A stretch of 64,000 nt of DNA from Oryctolagus cuniculus (lineage: Eukaryota; Chordata; Mammalia; Lagomorpha; Leporidae). The translations under genes were made by a program, and so were the position numbers. The notes under the pieces are model-generated. The model made no database searches. It saw only the letters and a program-made list of their open reading frames with translations, and had not been told where the DNA came from. The stretch covers positions 60,635,230 to 60,699,229 of the forward strand of contig NC_091439.1 in NCBI RefSeq assembly GCF_964237555.1, in the 5' to 3' direction. Shown here one piece after another: positions 48,590 to 59,989 of the stretch (the first letter of the stretch is position 1; each line of letters begins with the position of its first letter).

Positions 48590-49497
48590 ACCTTAAAAAA
48601 TTGAAGATAGAAATCATATCAAGTATCTTTTTCTGACCATAGTGATATAATACTAGAAATTAACAAGAGGAATTTTAGAAAATTCAGTCTTCTGAACAAC
48701 CAATGAGTTAAAAAACAAATCGAAAGAGAAATCAAATCATATCTTAAACAAATGGAAACACAACATACTGCAACTTAGGAGATGCAGCAAAAGCAGTTGT
48801 TAATTACTGATAATTGCTATGTTAAGAAAAAAGAGAAATCTCAAATAAACAACCTAACTTCACATCTTATTGAACTAGAAAAAGAACACACTAAATGCAA
48901 AGCAGTAGGAAGTAAATAGAGATCAAAGTAGAAAGAAATATAATAGAGAATAGAAAAAATGAATGTTAGTTCATTTTTTGAAGATAAACAAAATTGATAT
49001 AATTTTAGCAAAATTAATCATGAAGGAATAGTGAGAACTCAAATCAATAAAATTATAAACAAAAGAGTAGACATTAAAATTGATAACAGAAATGCAAAGG
49101 ATAATAAGAAACTGCTATGAAGAATTATGTCAGCAAATTGGCAATCTAGAAGAAAGATATAAATCCTTACATATAGACAACTATCAAGATTGAATCATGA
49201 GGGAAGACAATCTAGAAATAATAATTACAAGTAATGAGATTGAATCAGTAATAAATTGTTCCCCATCAAAGAAAAACCTATAACCAAATGGTTTCATGGG
49301 TGATTTCTATTGAATATTTTAAAATTAATCCCATTATTTCTTGATTCTTCCAAGAAATTGAAGAGGAAGGGACACTTTAAAACTCACTTTATAAAACCAG
49401 CTTTAACCTTAAATTGAAATCAGATAAGTATCAATAGGCAAAGATAACTAGAGGACACTATTCCTCATAAACATAGATACAAAAATTCTAATTAAAA
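48590..49497 (+). mobile_element. Old L1 ORF2 fragment
   Basis: Diverged ORF2 endonuclease-to-RT start: 'ttctgaccatagtgatataatactagaaatt' (SDH motif region), 'aaaacaaatcgaaagagaaatcaaa', 'gatacaaaaattctaattaaaata'. Stops occur throughout. It is cut at the right by a DNA transposon fragment. Confidence 0.78.
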
Positions 49498-49686
49498 TAC
49501 AGGTAGTCCTCAACTTAATGATGTCTCGACTTAATTTTTTGCCCTTGTGGTGGAGCAGGAGCAGCACACATTCAGTGAAAGTTATGCCTTGCATTTCACA
49601 CATTTCATGTGCAAATGATATGTGGTGTGATACTCTTGTGATGCTTCTCCACATGGTTATGAGGATGACTGGTGCTGTTGTTCATT
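49498..49686 (+). mobile_element. Tigger-like DNA transposon fragment
   Basis: 'acaggtagtcctcaacttaatgatgtctcgacttaattttttgccc' followed by 'gcagcacacattcagtgaaag' matches the 5' end order of Tc/mariner-Tigger elements ('gtcctcgacttacgatg...cgacttacg'). Only the 5' end is present, and the right side is cut by the next L1. Confidence 0.55.
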
Positions 49687-51530
49687 GATCTGGTACCAGA
49701 CAGGGATGCCCACTCTCACCACTGCTATTCAATATAGTTCTGGAAGTTTTAGCCAGAGCCATTAAGCAAGAAAAAGAAATTAAAGGGATACAAATTGGGA
49801 AAGAAGTCAAACTATCCTTCTTTGCAGACAATATGATTCTTTATATAGGGGATCCAAAGAACTCTACTAAGAGACTATTGGAACTCATAGAAGAGTTTGG
49901 CAAAGTGGCAGGATATAAAATCAATGCACAAAAATCAACAGCCTTTGTATACACAGGCAATGCCATGGCTGAGGAAGAACTGCTAAGATCAATCCCATTC
50001 ACAATAGCTACAAAAACAATCAAACACCTTGGAATAAACTTAACCAAGGAAGTAAAAATCTCTACGTGAGAATTACAAAATCTTAAACAAAGAAATAGAA
50101 AAGAATACCAAAAAATGGAAAAATCTTCCATGCACATGATTGGAAGAATCAATATCATCAAAATGTCCATTCTCCCAAAAACAATTTATAGATTCAATTG
50201 ATACCAATCAAAATACCAAAGACATTCTTCTCAGTTCTGGAAAAAATGATGCTGAAATTCATATGGAGACACAGGATACCTCAAATAGCTAAAGCAATCC
50301 TTTACAATAAAAACAAAGCCAGAGGCATCACAATACCAGATTTCAGGACATGCTACAGGGCAGTGGTAATCAAAACAACATTGTACTGGTATAGAAACAG
50401 ATGGATAGACCAATGGAACAGAATTGAAACACCAGAAATCAATCCAAACATCTACAGCCAACTCATATTTGATCAAGGATCCAAAACCAATCCTTGTAGT
50501 AAGGACAGTCTATTTAATAAATGATGCTGGGAAAACTGGATTTCTATGTTCAGAAGCATGAAGCAAGATGTCTACCTTACACCTTACACAAAAAGCACTC
50601 AACATCGATTAAAGACCTACATCTATGACCTAACACCATCAAACTATTAGAGAACATTGGAGAAACCCTGCAAAGACTTCTTGAATAAGACACCAGAAGC
50701 ACAGGCAGTCAAAGCCAAAATTAACATTTGGGATTGAATCAAATTGAGAAGTTTCTGTACTGCAAAAGAAACAGTCAGGAAAGTGAAGAGGCAACCAACA
50801 GAATGGGAAAATACATTTGCAAACTATGCAACAGATAAAGGATTAATAACCAGAATCTACAAAGAGATCAAGAAACTCCACAACATCAAAACAAACAACC
50901 CACTTAAGAGATGGGCCAAGGACCTCAATAGACATTTTTCAAAAGAGGAAATCCAAATGGCCAACAGGCACATGAAAAAATGTTCAGGATCACTAGCCAT
51001 CAGGGAAATGCAAATCAAAACCACAATGAGGTTTCACTTCACCCCAGTTAGAATGGCTCACATGCAGAAATCTACCAGCAACAGATGTTGGAGAGGATGT
51101 CGGGAAAAAGGGACACTACCCACTGTTTGTGGGAATGCAAACTGGTTATTCCACTCTGGAAGTCTGTCTAGAGATTCCTCAGAAACCTGAATATAACCCT
51201 ACCATACAACCCAGCGATCCCACTCCTTGGAATTTACCCAAAGGAAATTAAATTGGCAAACAAAAAAGAGGTCTGCACCTTAATGTTTATTGCAGCTCAA
51301 TTCACAATAGCTAAGACCTGGAATCAACCTAAATGCCCATCAACGGTAGACTGGATAAAGAAATTATGGGATATGTACTCTATAGAATACTATACAACAG
51401 TCAAAAACAATGAAATTTGGTCATTTCCAACAAAATGAAGGAATCTGGAAAACATCATGCTGAGTGAAATAAGCCAGTTCCAAAGAGACAGATATCATAT
51501 GTTCTCCCTGATTGGTGACAACTAACCAAG
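49687..51530 (+). pseudogene. L1 ORF2 pseudogene, C-terminal half
   Basis: Pieces are 49833-50069 (after the RT active site; the catalytic strand reads FADNMIL, so the second aspartate of FADD is replaced by N), 50198-50524 (thumb/connection), 50744-51190 (through HMQKSTSNRCWRGCREKG, cysteine-rich region) and 51253-51438. Multiple frameshifts occur, for example near 50068 and 50525. Confidence 0.88.
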
Positions 51531-52567
51531 CACCAAAAAGAAAACCTGTTGAAGTGAAAGGGTCGCTATGAGAAACAGTGACTTGATCAGCCCTTGTCCT
51601 GTCTGTTGATGTACAATGTAATATTTTATCCCTTTTAGTATTTATTTTGTTCTACTTAATACTATTTGTTGAACTCTGTAATTAACACACATTTATTCTT
51701 AGGTGTTTAAATTTGACTGAAAAGTGATCTCTGTTAAATATAAGAGTGGGAATAAGAGAGGGAGGAGATGTACAATTTGGGACATGCTCAAGCTGACTTG
51801 CCCCAAATGGTAGAGTTAGAAACTTGCCAGGGTATTCCAATTCAATCCCATCAAGGTGGCATGTACCAATGCCATCTCACTAGTCCAAGTGATCAATTTC
51901 AGTTCACAATTGATCACACTGATAGGTCTAAGACTCAAAGGCATCACATAAACAAGACTAGTGTCTGCTAATACCATCTGATAGAATTAAAAAGGGAGAG
52001 AACGATCAAACATGGGAAGTGGGATACACAGCAGACTCATGCAATAGCAGATGTCCTTAATAGTACTCTGGCCTCAGAACCAGCCCTTAAGGCATTTGGA
52101 TATGGCTGAAGAGCCCATGAGAGTATTTTAGGAATGGAAAGCCAAGACACTCTGGCAAAAAAAAAAAAAAAAAAAAAAAAAACTAAATCTGTGCAAGTGA
52201 AATCTCAGTAGAACGAAGTGGCCATCAAAGAAGGAGGTAGGAGGTACCTTTCTCTGAAGGGAGGAGTGAACTTCCACTTTGACTATGACCTTGTCTAAAT
52301 ATGATCAGAGTCGGTGAACTCAAAAGGTTTCCATAGCCTTGGCACCTCATGACAAGAGCCTAGGGAGATTACTGATGCCATAAACAAGAGTTTCAAATTG
52401 TTAAGTCAACAACAGTAGTCACTGTGTACTTACTTCTTATGTGGGATCTGTCCTTAATGTGTTGTTCTATGTGAATTAATGTTATAAGTAGTACTCAAAC
52501 AGTATGTTACACTTTGTGTTTCTGTGTGGGTGCAAACTGTTGAAATCATTACTTAATATATACTAAA

Positions 52568-52613
52568 TTTAATTTATGTTTTATATTATCCATAATTTAA
52601 AACATTTATTACT
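52568..52613 (-). repeat. 46-bp insert, perfect inverted copy of 54027-54072
   Basis: Within the L1 3' UTR, about ten bases of family sequence between 'tatactaaa' and 'gtatat' are replaced by 46 bp. This segment is the exact reverse complement of 54027-54072, about 1.4 kb downstream (46 of 46 bases by direct comparison). Other L1 copies in the window (for example 23595-23625 and 59070-59095) lack it. Confidence 0.92.
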
Positions 52614-52821
52614 GTATATGGAGATAATTGAAAATTAGTCTTGATGTTAATGGAATGGGAGAGGGAGCAGGAGATAGGGGGGTTGCGGGTGGGAGGGAAG
52701 TTATTGGGGGGAAAAAGCCTTGTAATCCATAAGCTGTACTTTGGAAATTTATATTTATTAAATAAATGTTAAAAATACTTTTGTGTAGGTTTATTATCTT
52801 TCAACAATTTTCTTTGGTTTT

Positions 52822-53136
52822 TGACAGGGATTCTCTCTCTAGACAGAGAGAGAAAAAAGAGAAAGAGGCAGAGAAACGGAGTGCTTCCCTCCACTGGTTT
52901 ACTCCCCAAATACCTGCAATGGCCAAAGATGGACCAGGACCAATACCCGGAAATGAGACTATAATCCAGGTAAGTCAAATGGAGGACAGGAACCCAATTA
53001 CTTGAGACATCATGGTTGCTTCCCATGGTCTGCAACAGCAGGAAACTGGAGTCAGAAGCTGGAGCCAGAAATAGAAAAATCCAGGTACTCTGCTTGTGGA
53101 ATGTAAGTAATTAACCACTAGAATAAACATCTATTT
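52822..53136 (-). mobile_element. Old C-type SINE
   Basis: Minus-strand older C subtype: GA-rich block (52845-52875), 'actggtttactccccaaatacctgcaatggccaa', and a head near 53100-53136 ('gtaattaaccactagaat'). Diverged. Confidence 0.75.
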
Positions 53137-53189
53137 GGGTAGATTTAAACGTACTTCAAGATAAGAAAAAAACTGATGCTGAAAAAACT

Positions 53190-53990
53190 CAAACAATTTT
53201 AATCTTGGATCAAATATTAATAGGTGGATTGGGTCTCCATCTTCTTATGTTTCCAAAGCTCTTTCTACTATTTACAATAACTGAGAAATGGAAATAACTA
53301 AAGTTTTCATCATATAATGAATGGATAACAAAATTGTTCTGCATATACACAATAAAATACTACTCAGGCAGAAAAAAATGATGGAATCTTGTCATTTGCA
53401 ACAAAGCGGACAGAGCTTAGGGGTCATTCTGTTAAGTAAAATAAGACAAACACAGAAAGACAAGTACTGCATGATCAGTCATGTGGATTCTCAAAAAAAA
53501 TTGACCTCATATGAGCAGGAAAGGGGAGGGTTGCGGGTGGGAGGGAAGTCACTGGGGGGTGGGGGGAAGCCAATGTAATCCATAAGCTGTACTTTGGAAA
53601 TCTATATTCATTAAATAAAAGTTAAAAAAATTGACCTCATGTAAGTTAAGAGTAGAATGGTGGTATTCTCCCACAGGTTGGTAGAATACGGGTGGGAACA
53701 GATTGAGTAATGGGTACTAAGTTACACTTAAGTAGGAATAAGAAGTTCTGGAGTTCTATTGCACAGCAGGATAACTGTAGCTAATGATGATGTACTGCTT
53801 ATCTCTAAGAGAAATCTAGAGAGGGAATTTTGAATATTTTCCTAATAAAGATATTTTAAATGTTTGAAGGGATAGGAATGCTTACCCAAGTTGGACATTA
53901 CATACTATATACTTATGTTAAAATACCACATGCTACCTCATAAATATGTATAATTTTATGTCAGTCAAAATTTAAAAATTAAAAATAAAT
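53190..53990 (+). mobile_element. Old L1 3' end, interrupted
   Basis: ORF2 C-terminal remnant and 3' UTR of an old L1 (L1MA/MB-like): 'gaatggataacaaaattgttctgcatatacac', 'gttctggagttctattgcacagcaggataactg', 'cataaatatgtataattttatgtcagtcaaaatttaaaa'. Split by a short young L1 tail at 53511-53630. Confidence 0.78.
53511..53630 (+). mobile_element. Very short L1 3'-end insertion (about 120 bp)
   Basis: Only the last part of the L1 3' UTR (from 'caggaaaggggagggttg' to TTAAATAAAAGTTAAAAAAA). TSD 'aaaaaaattgacctcat' at 53494-53510, repeated at 53624-53640. Five extra bases 'atgag' sit at the 5' junction. Confidence 0.88.
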
Positions 53991-54026
53991 CAAGTCTTTC
54001 TTCTCTATGCCACATTGTTTCCTAAA

Positions 54027-54072
54027 AGTAATAAATGTTTTAAATTATGGATAATATAAAACATAAATTAAA
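54027..54072 (+). repeat. Partner of the 46-bp inverted repeat
   Basis: Lies in AT-rich non-L1 sequence between 'tgtttccta' and 'ataggcta'. Since L1 sequence is interrupted at the other site, this locus is the likely source. Confidence 0.88.
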
Positions 54073-54340
54073 ATAGGCTATCAAAATCAATTTCATTTAC
54101 TATCAAAATGAGTTAAATGGTTGTAACTACATGTGTGTTTAATGTGTAACACTAACATAATTTTGAACTATTCATATGTATGGATGTCAGATATATGTGA
54201 ATTTAAACCTTAGCCTGCTATAGCATGAAATATTTAAATTGCCCTTAAAATTTCAACAAATCAGCAAAATGGAATCAGAACATGATAAAAAGCTTTTTTT
54301 TTAAACAGCCATAGCTTTATATTTACTGTATATTTTTGTC

Positions 54341-54668
54341 AAGATTTATTTATTTACTTGGAAGTCCGAGTTACAGAGAGAGAGGAAGAGAAAGAGAGAA
54401 AGAGAGAGATCTTCCATTGCTGGTCTAATCTTCAAATGACTGCAATGGCCAAGGCTAGACCAGGCTAAAGCCAGGGGCCAGGAACTTCTTCCAGGTTTCC
54501 CAAGTGGATGGCAGGGGCCCAAACACCTGGGAAACCTTCCACTGCTTTTCCCAGGCTATTAGCAGGAAGCTGAATCAGAAGTGGAGCAGCTGGGACAAAA
54601 ACTGGTGTCCTTATGGGATGCCTGCATTGCTGGCAGAGGTTTTACCTACTATGCCACAATGCTGACAC
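54341..54668 (-). mobile_element. C-type SINE
   Basis: Complete minus-strand SINE with tail complement (AGATTTATTTATTTACTT), a long GA-rich block (54374-54410), core, and head ending 'ctatgccacaatgctgacacc'. Confidence 0.85.
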
Positions 54669-55705
54669 CTTTAATACTTATTTCCACAACCATGAGTACC
54701 TGAATTTATTTTAAAGACACCACAATTATTAAAATTAAACATTTTAATGGATAAAATAAATACTTGAAAATTAAATACAGTGTAAGAAATTTGAATAATT
54801 TAAATCATTTCTGTATACTACCACCTTAATTGGATTCAAAACCAGAAGATTTGGTCATAATACTTACTGTCATAAGCAAAATAAATGAGCTGGGAGAGTT
54901 TCTTAGTCTGTTTGAACCTCACCTTCTTTATCTGTAAAACTGATGGCTCAAACTGAATGATCTCTTTCAGCCCTAGTGATTTCATGAGTTTAAAAAAAAA
55001 TCTGTGCAGGTACTTGGAAAAATAAACCAATAGCCTATTAGATTAATAGTACCCTATTAGTTTCATAAGTCAAAAATGTATTCCTATTGTTAGCACATAT
55101 TGAAATTAAGGATCTTAGCCCTTATCATTGAATAGGTTAAAATGTTTAATTAATTTTATGTACACTTAAATGTGTCATCATTTATGCATTTATTTATGTA
55201 ATCTGTAGATTATAATCAGGTGTTTAAATAACATGAAAGTTATGTCTAAATATCAAAAATATGTTTAGAGAATTTCTCTTAAGATAAACTGATTTTATTT
55301 TAAAGTTACAAATATAATTTATTTGTGACATAAAAATAATTATTCATTGTGGTAATATAGAAATTATAGCAAAAGTAAAATATCTTCCACAATCCCATCA
55401 CCTGTGGAAAATTATTACTTATCTATGCCTATATTTACTTACATGTTTCATGGTTCCTTGTTGAGGAAAATGATGAATTGCTGTATATATTATTTTATAA
55501 TTTACCACTTCTATTTTAATAAAACATTATGATTTTCTTTCCATGTCATATATGTTAACTACTGGAGTCCTCTACTTGGTTTTCAGGAACAATTACTAAT
55601 TTTCCTATGCTTCCTGGAGGGCCAGTCTTAGAAAGCTCTGATTCCTTCAGTAAAATAGAGACCTAGATTTAGAGCAAGAAAATATACCATCTTTCCTCAA
55701 CTTGC
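54669..55705. other. Mostly unique AT-rich sequence
   Basis: No gene seen. The block at 54890-54990 ('ctttatctgtaaaactgatggctc', 'atgatctctttcagccctagtg') resembles an old MIR-class SINE in sense orientation. Confidence 0.4.
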
Positions 55706-56085
55706 CTGCTGTGATCTGAATGTATCTCTCCAAAATTCATTTGTTGAAACCTAACCCCCTGGTGATGAATGTGGGCCTTTGGGAAGTGATTAGTTCATGA
55801 GCAACCTGAAAAATGGGATTAATGAATGTCCCTATAAAAGAAAAGACTGGAGAAAGGACTCGACTCTTTGCCCTCTCTGCCATTTGAAAAGGCAGCCAAA
55901 AGATGGCTTTCCATGAGATAACAGGTGGGAAGATGCACTTTTATGACTTGGGAAATGGGCTCTCACCAGACATCAAATATGTAAGCACTTGGTCTTGAAT
56001 GTCCAAGCCTCCAGGGTTTTGAGAAAGAAATACCTGTTGCTTATAAACTGTTCAATTTATAGATAGCAGGCTGAAGTGATTAAAG
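55706..56085 (+). mobile_element. MaLR (MLT1-type) LTR
   Basis: Order of an MLT1 LTR: 'tgtgatctgaatgtatctctccaaaattcatttgttgaaacctaa', 'gggcctttgggaagtgattagttcatgag', 'ccctataaaagaaaagac' (TATA-like), 'tctcaccagacatcaaat', 'cctccagggttttgagaaagaaatacctgttgcttataaa'. No internal region. Confidence 0.8.
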
Positions 56086-56096
56086 CAGTATCTTAG

Positions 56097-56427
56097 GGGA
56101 TGGTGCTGTGGGGCAGCAGGTTAAATCCCTGGCCTGAAGTGCCGGCATCCCTTATGGACGCCAGTTCTAGCTCTGGCTGCTCCTCTTCCGATCCAGTTCT
56201 CTGCTATTGACTGGGATAACAGTAGAAGATGGCCCAAGTCCTTGGGCCCTTGTACCCATGTGGAAGACCCAGAAGAAGCTCCAGGCTCCTGGCTTCAAAT
56301 TGGCGTAGCTCCGGCTGTTGTGGCCATCTGGGGAGTGAACCAGTGGATGGAAGACCTCTCTATGTCTCTACTTCTCTCTGTAACTCTGTCTTTCAAATAA
56401 ATAAAATAAATATTTAAAAAAACACAA
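56097..56427 (+). mobile_element. C-type SINE with TSD
   Basis: Complete SINE ending in AAATAAATAAAATAAATATTT. TSD of 11 bp with one mismatch: cagtatcttag at 56086-56096 and cagtatcctag at 56428-56438. It inserted at the end of the MaLR LTR. Confidence 0.9.
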
Positions 56428-56542
56428 CAGTATCCTAGCCTTTTCTTTGACTTCTCTTATACTAGGGCTTTCTGATTGCAGACAAATAGGAAATTTAACT
56501 TTCTACAGAGAAGTATATGCTTATGGACTTAAGAAATTATTT

Positions 56543-56625
56543 ACCTCTCTCTCTTTCTCGCTCTCTCTGCCTGTCCTTCTCTGGGTAACTGACTTTCAAA
56601 TAAATAAGTAAATCTTTTAAAAATT
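56543..56625 (+). mobile_element. SINE 3' end fragment
   Basis: CT-rich block, 'gggtaactgactttcaaataaataagtaaatc' and short A run only. A 5'-truncated C SINE. Flanking 'aaattattta' and 'aaattatcta' resemble a TSD. Confidence 0.75.
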
Positions 56626-57000
56626 ATCTAAGAATATCAAAGAGCTACATAGCCTGAAAACTTTTTACATTTGGGATTTCCAAAGTCAGCCCTCTGGAGC
56701 CCTGCACAGTACTCATACACTGCTGGCTGAATAATAGGTATTCCAGAGCTATTAGCATATGCTTTGGGTATTGTCAAAGCTGTTAAATGATACTGCTTAT
56801 AAATTAAAATCATGTACAGTGAAACTGCGAATGGCTCATAAAAATAAATTAATTAAAATCATGTGCAAAATAGTATAGCACACAACTATCTTTTCTGTTG
56901 TGTGCGTGTGTGTGAACAGGGCTTAAAAATCAGTGTTTATGCACATCAATGAGCTTAACCTCAAGTTTTTTTCATCTCTGCTAGACAATTCCTAGCAACA

Positions 57001-57130
57001 AAGGTCCTTTAAAAGTTCATGGAAAATATATACTATGAAAAAAGTATGCATAGATTACAAAGTTTTTTGTGTCAAAACACAGTTATCTTTTAATTCAGTT
57101 TTCCCATAATCTTTCTGAAATACACTCATA
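57001..57130. mobile_element. Mariner-type MITE, degraded
   Basis: About 130 bp with degenerate terminal inverted repeats ('tttaaaagttcatggaaaat' on the left, 'ttttcccataatctttctgaaat' on the right) and an AT-rich centre similar to the copy at 58706. Family assignment to Tc1/mariner is by resemblance of the ends. Confidence 0.5.
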
Positions 57131-57484
57131 ATTTTCAAATATGATTATGAATTATATTTCTAGTATTATTCATCTAGTCTCCAACATATCTGTTAACTAT
57201 ATGGGAATTTTTATCAACACAACATTTGGAGCTTTAAGTTGAGAAGGAAATATATTCAGATACATACACATATACATATACATATATATCCAGATGCTGA
57301 AAATTATGGAGAATTTATAAATGTTTTTGAAATATTGTTTTCAAAGCAAAAGGTAAAGAAAATTGAAATATTTGTGAGGTATATCTTTTATTAAGTTACA
57401 GTCATTGAGCAAATCACATGTATTTGTAATATGTAAATATCACTCAATACCTGAAAAAAAATTAGTTTGATAAAATCAAAATAA

Positions 57485-57498
57485 AGTGTGTGTGTGTA

Positions 57499-57531
<33 letters not shown>

Positions 57532-57536
57532 GTGTA
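57485..57536 (+). repeat. (TG)n microsatellite
   Basis: About 50 bp of TG repeats with three interruptions. Confidence 0.95.
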
Positions 57537-57564
57537 TACATATAAATAAAAGTATTGGGTGTAT

Positions 57565-57900
57565 GGGGCTGGCGTTGTGGCGTAGCGAGTAAAGCCACTG
57601 CCTGCAGTGCCAGTATCCTATAAGGGTGCCGTTTTGAGTCCTGGCTGCTCCATTTCCAATCCAGCTCTCTGCTATGGCCTGAGTAAGCAGTAGAAGATGG
57701 CCCTAGTCCTTGGGCCCCTGCACTCACGTGGCAGACCCGGAAGAAGCTTCTGGCTCCTGCCTTTGGATCAGCACAGCTCTGGCCATTATGGCCATCTGGG
57801 GAGTGAACCAGCGGATGGAAGACCTCCCTCTCTCTCTCTGCCTCTCCTTCTCTCAGGTGTGTAACTCTGACTTTCAAGTAAATGAATAAATCTTTAACAA
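57565..57900 (+). mobile_element. C-type SINE between two (TG)n tracts
   Basis: Complete SINE from 'ggggctggcgttgtggcgtagcgag' (tRNA-like box A) to an AAATGAATAAATC tail. It lies between (TG)n runs at 57485-57536 and 57910-57935. Confidence 0.9.
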
Positions 57901-57909
57901 AAATAAATA

Positions 57910-57935
57910 GTGTGTGTGTGTGTGTGTGTGTGTGT
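57910..57935 (+). repeat. (TG)n microsatellite
   Basis: About thirteen TG units directly after the SINE tail. Confidence 0.95.
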
Positions 57936-57939
57936 ATGA

Positions 57940-58705
57940 GAGAGAGAAAGTATATATTAAATTGAGAAGAGGTCTATTATAAAATCTTATGCTGTTAGAT
58001 AGAATATCATATTTGGAAGAAACCAACATACAAGTACTGCGTCATTAGTGTGATTTTGGGTTGTAAACAAGAAAGAGCATAAGAGAGATGTTAACCATAA
58101 GTGAAAAGTTTCTCCTCATGAATGGAGTCTTCTTTCAAAAACCTTATCAAGATAGGTGTCAGTTTCTGAAATATTTTCATCCTAGAAGTTTGGCTTTAGG
58201 TTTCTATTCTTTCTAGGGGAGACTACTTTTTAACTTACTGAAGTATTGTTTCCATGAATTTTATTGTATTTTTTTGGCCATGGATTTTTTCATTTTAATT
58301 CTAATTAGTTTTTAACAGATTCGTTGTGATTCTTGGGCAATTCTAAGAACATAATAATATTTTCTTCCTTCCTCCTTCTCCCTCCCTTCCTCCTTAGCTG
58401 TATAGGTCCATGCTTTAGTAATACTGTTCCTCAAGTACATATATCGAGGTTATTTTTAAGGTTTATTGCTTTGACAGTTTGAAGGGGGAGGATTCTTTGG
58501 ATTTTTAGAGGTATGGCAAGTGAATGTAGATGAATTTAACTGATGCGCCAAAGGTCAGAAAACAAATCAAAAGCAGTTCTTGGCCCAGAGGTCCAATTTG
58601 CTGAAATTAGATTTGGGTTCTTAACTACATGCAGGTATTTTAAAAAGTTTGTAGAAAAATAAGCTAAAAGTCACATTTATTTCACTGAAAAAAATTGAAA
58701 TGTAT
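57940..58705. other. Unique sequence, no gene seen
   Basis: No gene or family recognised. It includes a CT-rich patch at 58367-58396. Confidence 0.4.
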
Positions 58706-58833
58706 GTATACCACAAATATTCAAAAAGTTCATGGGAAAATGAATATTATAAAAAATTATGCTTTGACTTCAAAACTTTAATAAACATCTTTGAATTCCA
58801 TTTTCCCAAGAACTTTTTAAAGCCTCCTTGTAG
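58706..58833. mobile_element. Mariner-type MITE
   Basis: About 125 bp bounded by terminal inverted repeats: 'caaaaagttcatgggaaaat' on the left (58722-58741) pairs with 'attttcccaagaactttttaa' on the right (58799-58819) with one mismatch. The centre has no coding capacity. The ends resemble non-autonomous Tc1/mariner elements. Confidence 0.62.
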
Positions 58834-58919
58834 ATATATATATATTTATATCAATCAAGTGATGTTTTATTCCTGTACTGTATCTATAAATATTAAAATG
58901 ACTCATAGACCGTATTTTT

Positions 58920-59495
58920 TTAACTTTTATTTAATGAATATAAATTTCCAAAGTACAGCTTATGGATTACAATGGCTCCCCCCCCATAACGTCACTCCCA
59001 CCCACAACCCTCCCCTTTCCCACTCCCTCTCCCCTTCCATTCACATCAAGATTCATTTTCTATTCTCTTTATATACAGAAGATCAGTTTAGCATACATTA
59101 AGTAAAGATTTCAACAGTTTGCTCACACACAGAAACATAAAGTGAAAAATACTGTTTGAGTACTATTTATAGCATTAAATCTCAATGTACAGCACACTAA
59201 GGACAGAGATCCTACATGAGGAGTAAGTGCACAGTGACTCCTGTTGTTGACTTAACAAATTGACACTCTTGTTTATGGCATCAGTAATCACCCTAGGCTC
59301 TTGTCATGAGCTGCCAAGGCTATGGAAGCCCCTGAGTTCACTGACTCTGATCATATTTAGACAAGGCCATGGTCAAAGTGGAAGTTCTCTCCTCCCTTCA
59401 GAGAAAGGTACCTCCTTTGATGACCTGTTCTTTCCACTGTAATCTCACTAGCGGAGATCTTTCATTTAGGTTTTTTTTTTTTTTTTCCCCAGAGT
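58920..59495 (-). mobile_element. L1 3' UTR insertion with perfect TSD
   Basis: 5'-truncated L1 (about 576 bp) read on the minus strand; the A-tail is the T run at 58915-58922. Perfect 17-bp TSD tcatagaccgtattttt at 58903-58919 and 59496-59512. It has the single-ended 3' UTR and a long internal A tract (T run 59471-59486) close to the 5' junction. Confidence 0.94.
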
Positions 59496-59639
59496 TCATA
59501 GACCGTATTTTTAAGTTTTCAGTGCTTTAATCATTCACTAATTTTAATTTTATAAAATTTAATATTTTGGTATAATCTACCTCTAGGTTTAAAATTACAT
59601 CAGTAAGTAGAGAATTAATAGGTGGAATTAGAATTTTTC

Positions 59640-59985
59640 TAGTTGTTCACATAGAATTTGAAAGTCAGAATGGTAGTTATTAGAGGTTGGGGAGAGCAGT
59701 GGAAAGAGAGGAATGAGAAAAGATTGATTCATAGTAAGGTATATTAGGGGTAAGAAGTTCTAGGGTTGTATACAGTAGGGTGATTATGGATAATTGTAAT
59801 GTACTGTGGTTTTTTTTTTGATAGAAACTAGTAGAAGAAAGGATTTTGAATGCTTTCATCATAAAGTAATGATAAATGTTTGGCAAGACAGGCATGTTTA
59901 CCCTGATTGGATATTGTAAAATATATACATGTAGACACATCATGTGGCACCCCATAAATATGAACTATTTTTTAATTATTATATA
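59640..59985 (+). mobile_element. Old L1 3' UTR remnant
   Basis: 'agaatggtagttattagaggttgggg', 'agttctagggttgtatacagtagggtgattatgg', 'ataaatgtttggcaagacaggcatg' and 'ccccataaatatgaac' follow an L1MA/MB-like 3' end. Confidence 0.78.
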
Positions 59986-59989
59986 AAGT

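Larger units (their letters stand above)
49687..52776 (+). mobile_element. L1, 5'-truncated, about 3.1 kb
   Basis: Begins within the RT domain at 'gatctggtaccagacaggg' and runs to the 3' tail 'attaaataaatgtt' (52757-52770). It is more diverged than the copies at 18514 and 28363, has the single-ended 3' UTR, and keeps a long A tract in the 3' UTR (about 52159-52182). It contains the 46-bp foreign insert at 52568-52613. No clear TSD. Confidence 0.9.

Noticed and set aside
57565..57640. Possible tRNA gene (box A and box B like sequence)
   Set aside because: This is the tRNA-derived head of a C SINE. The cloverleaf is not maintained and the sequence continues into SINE core.
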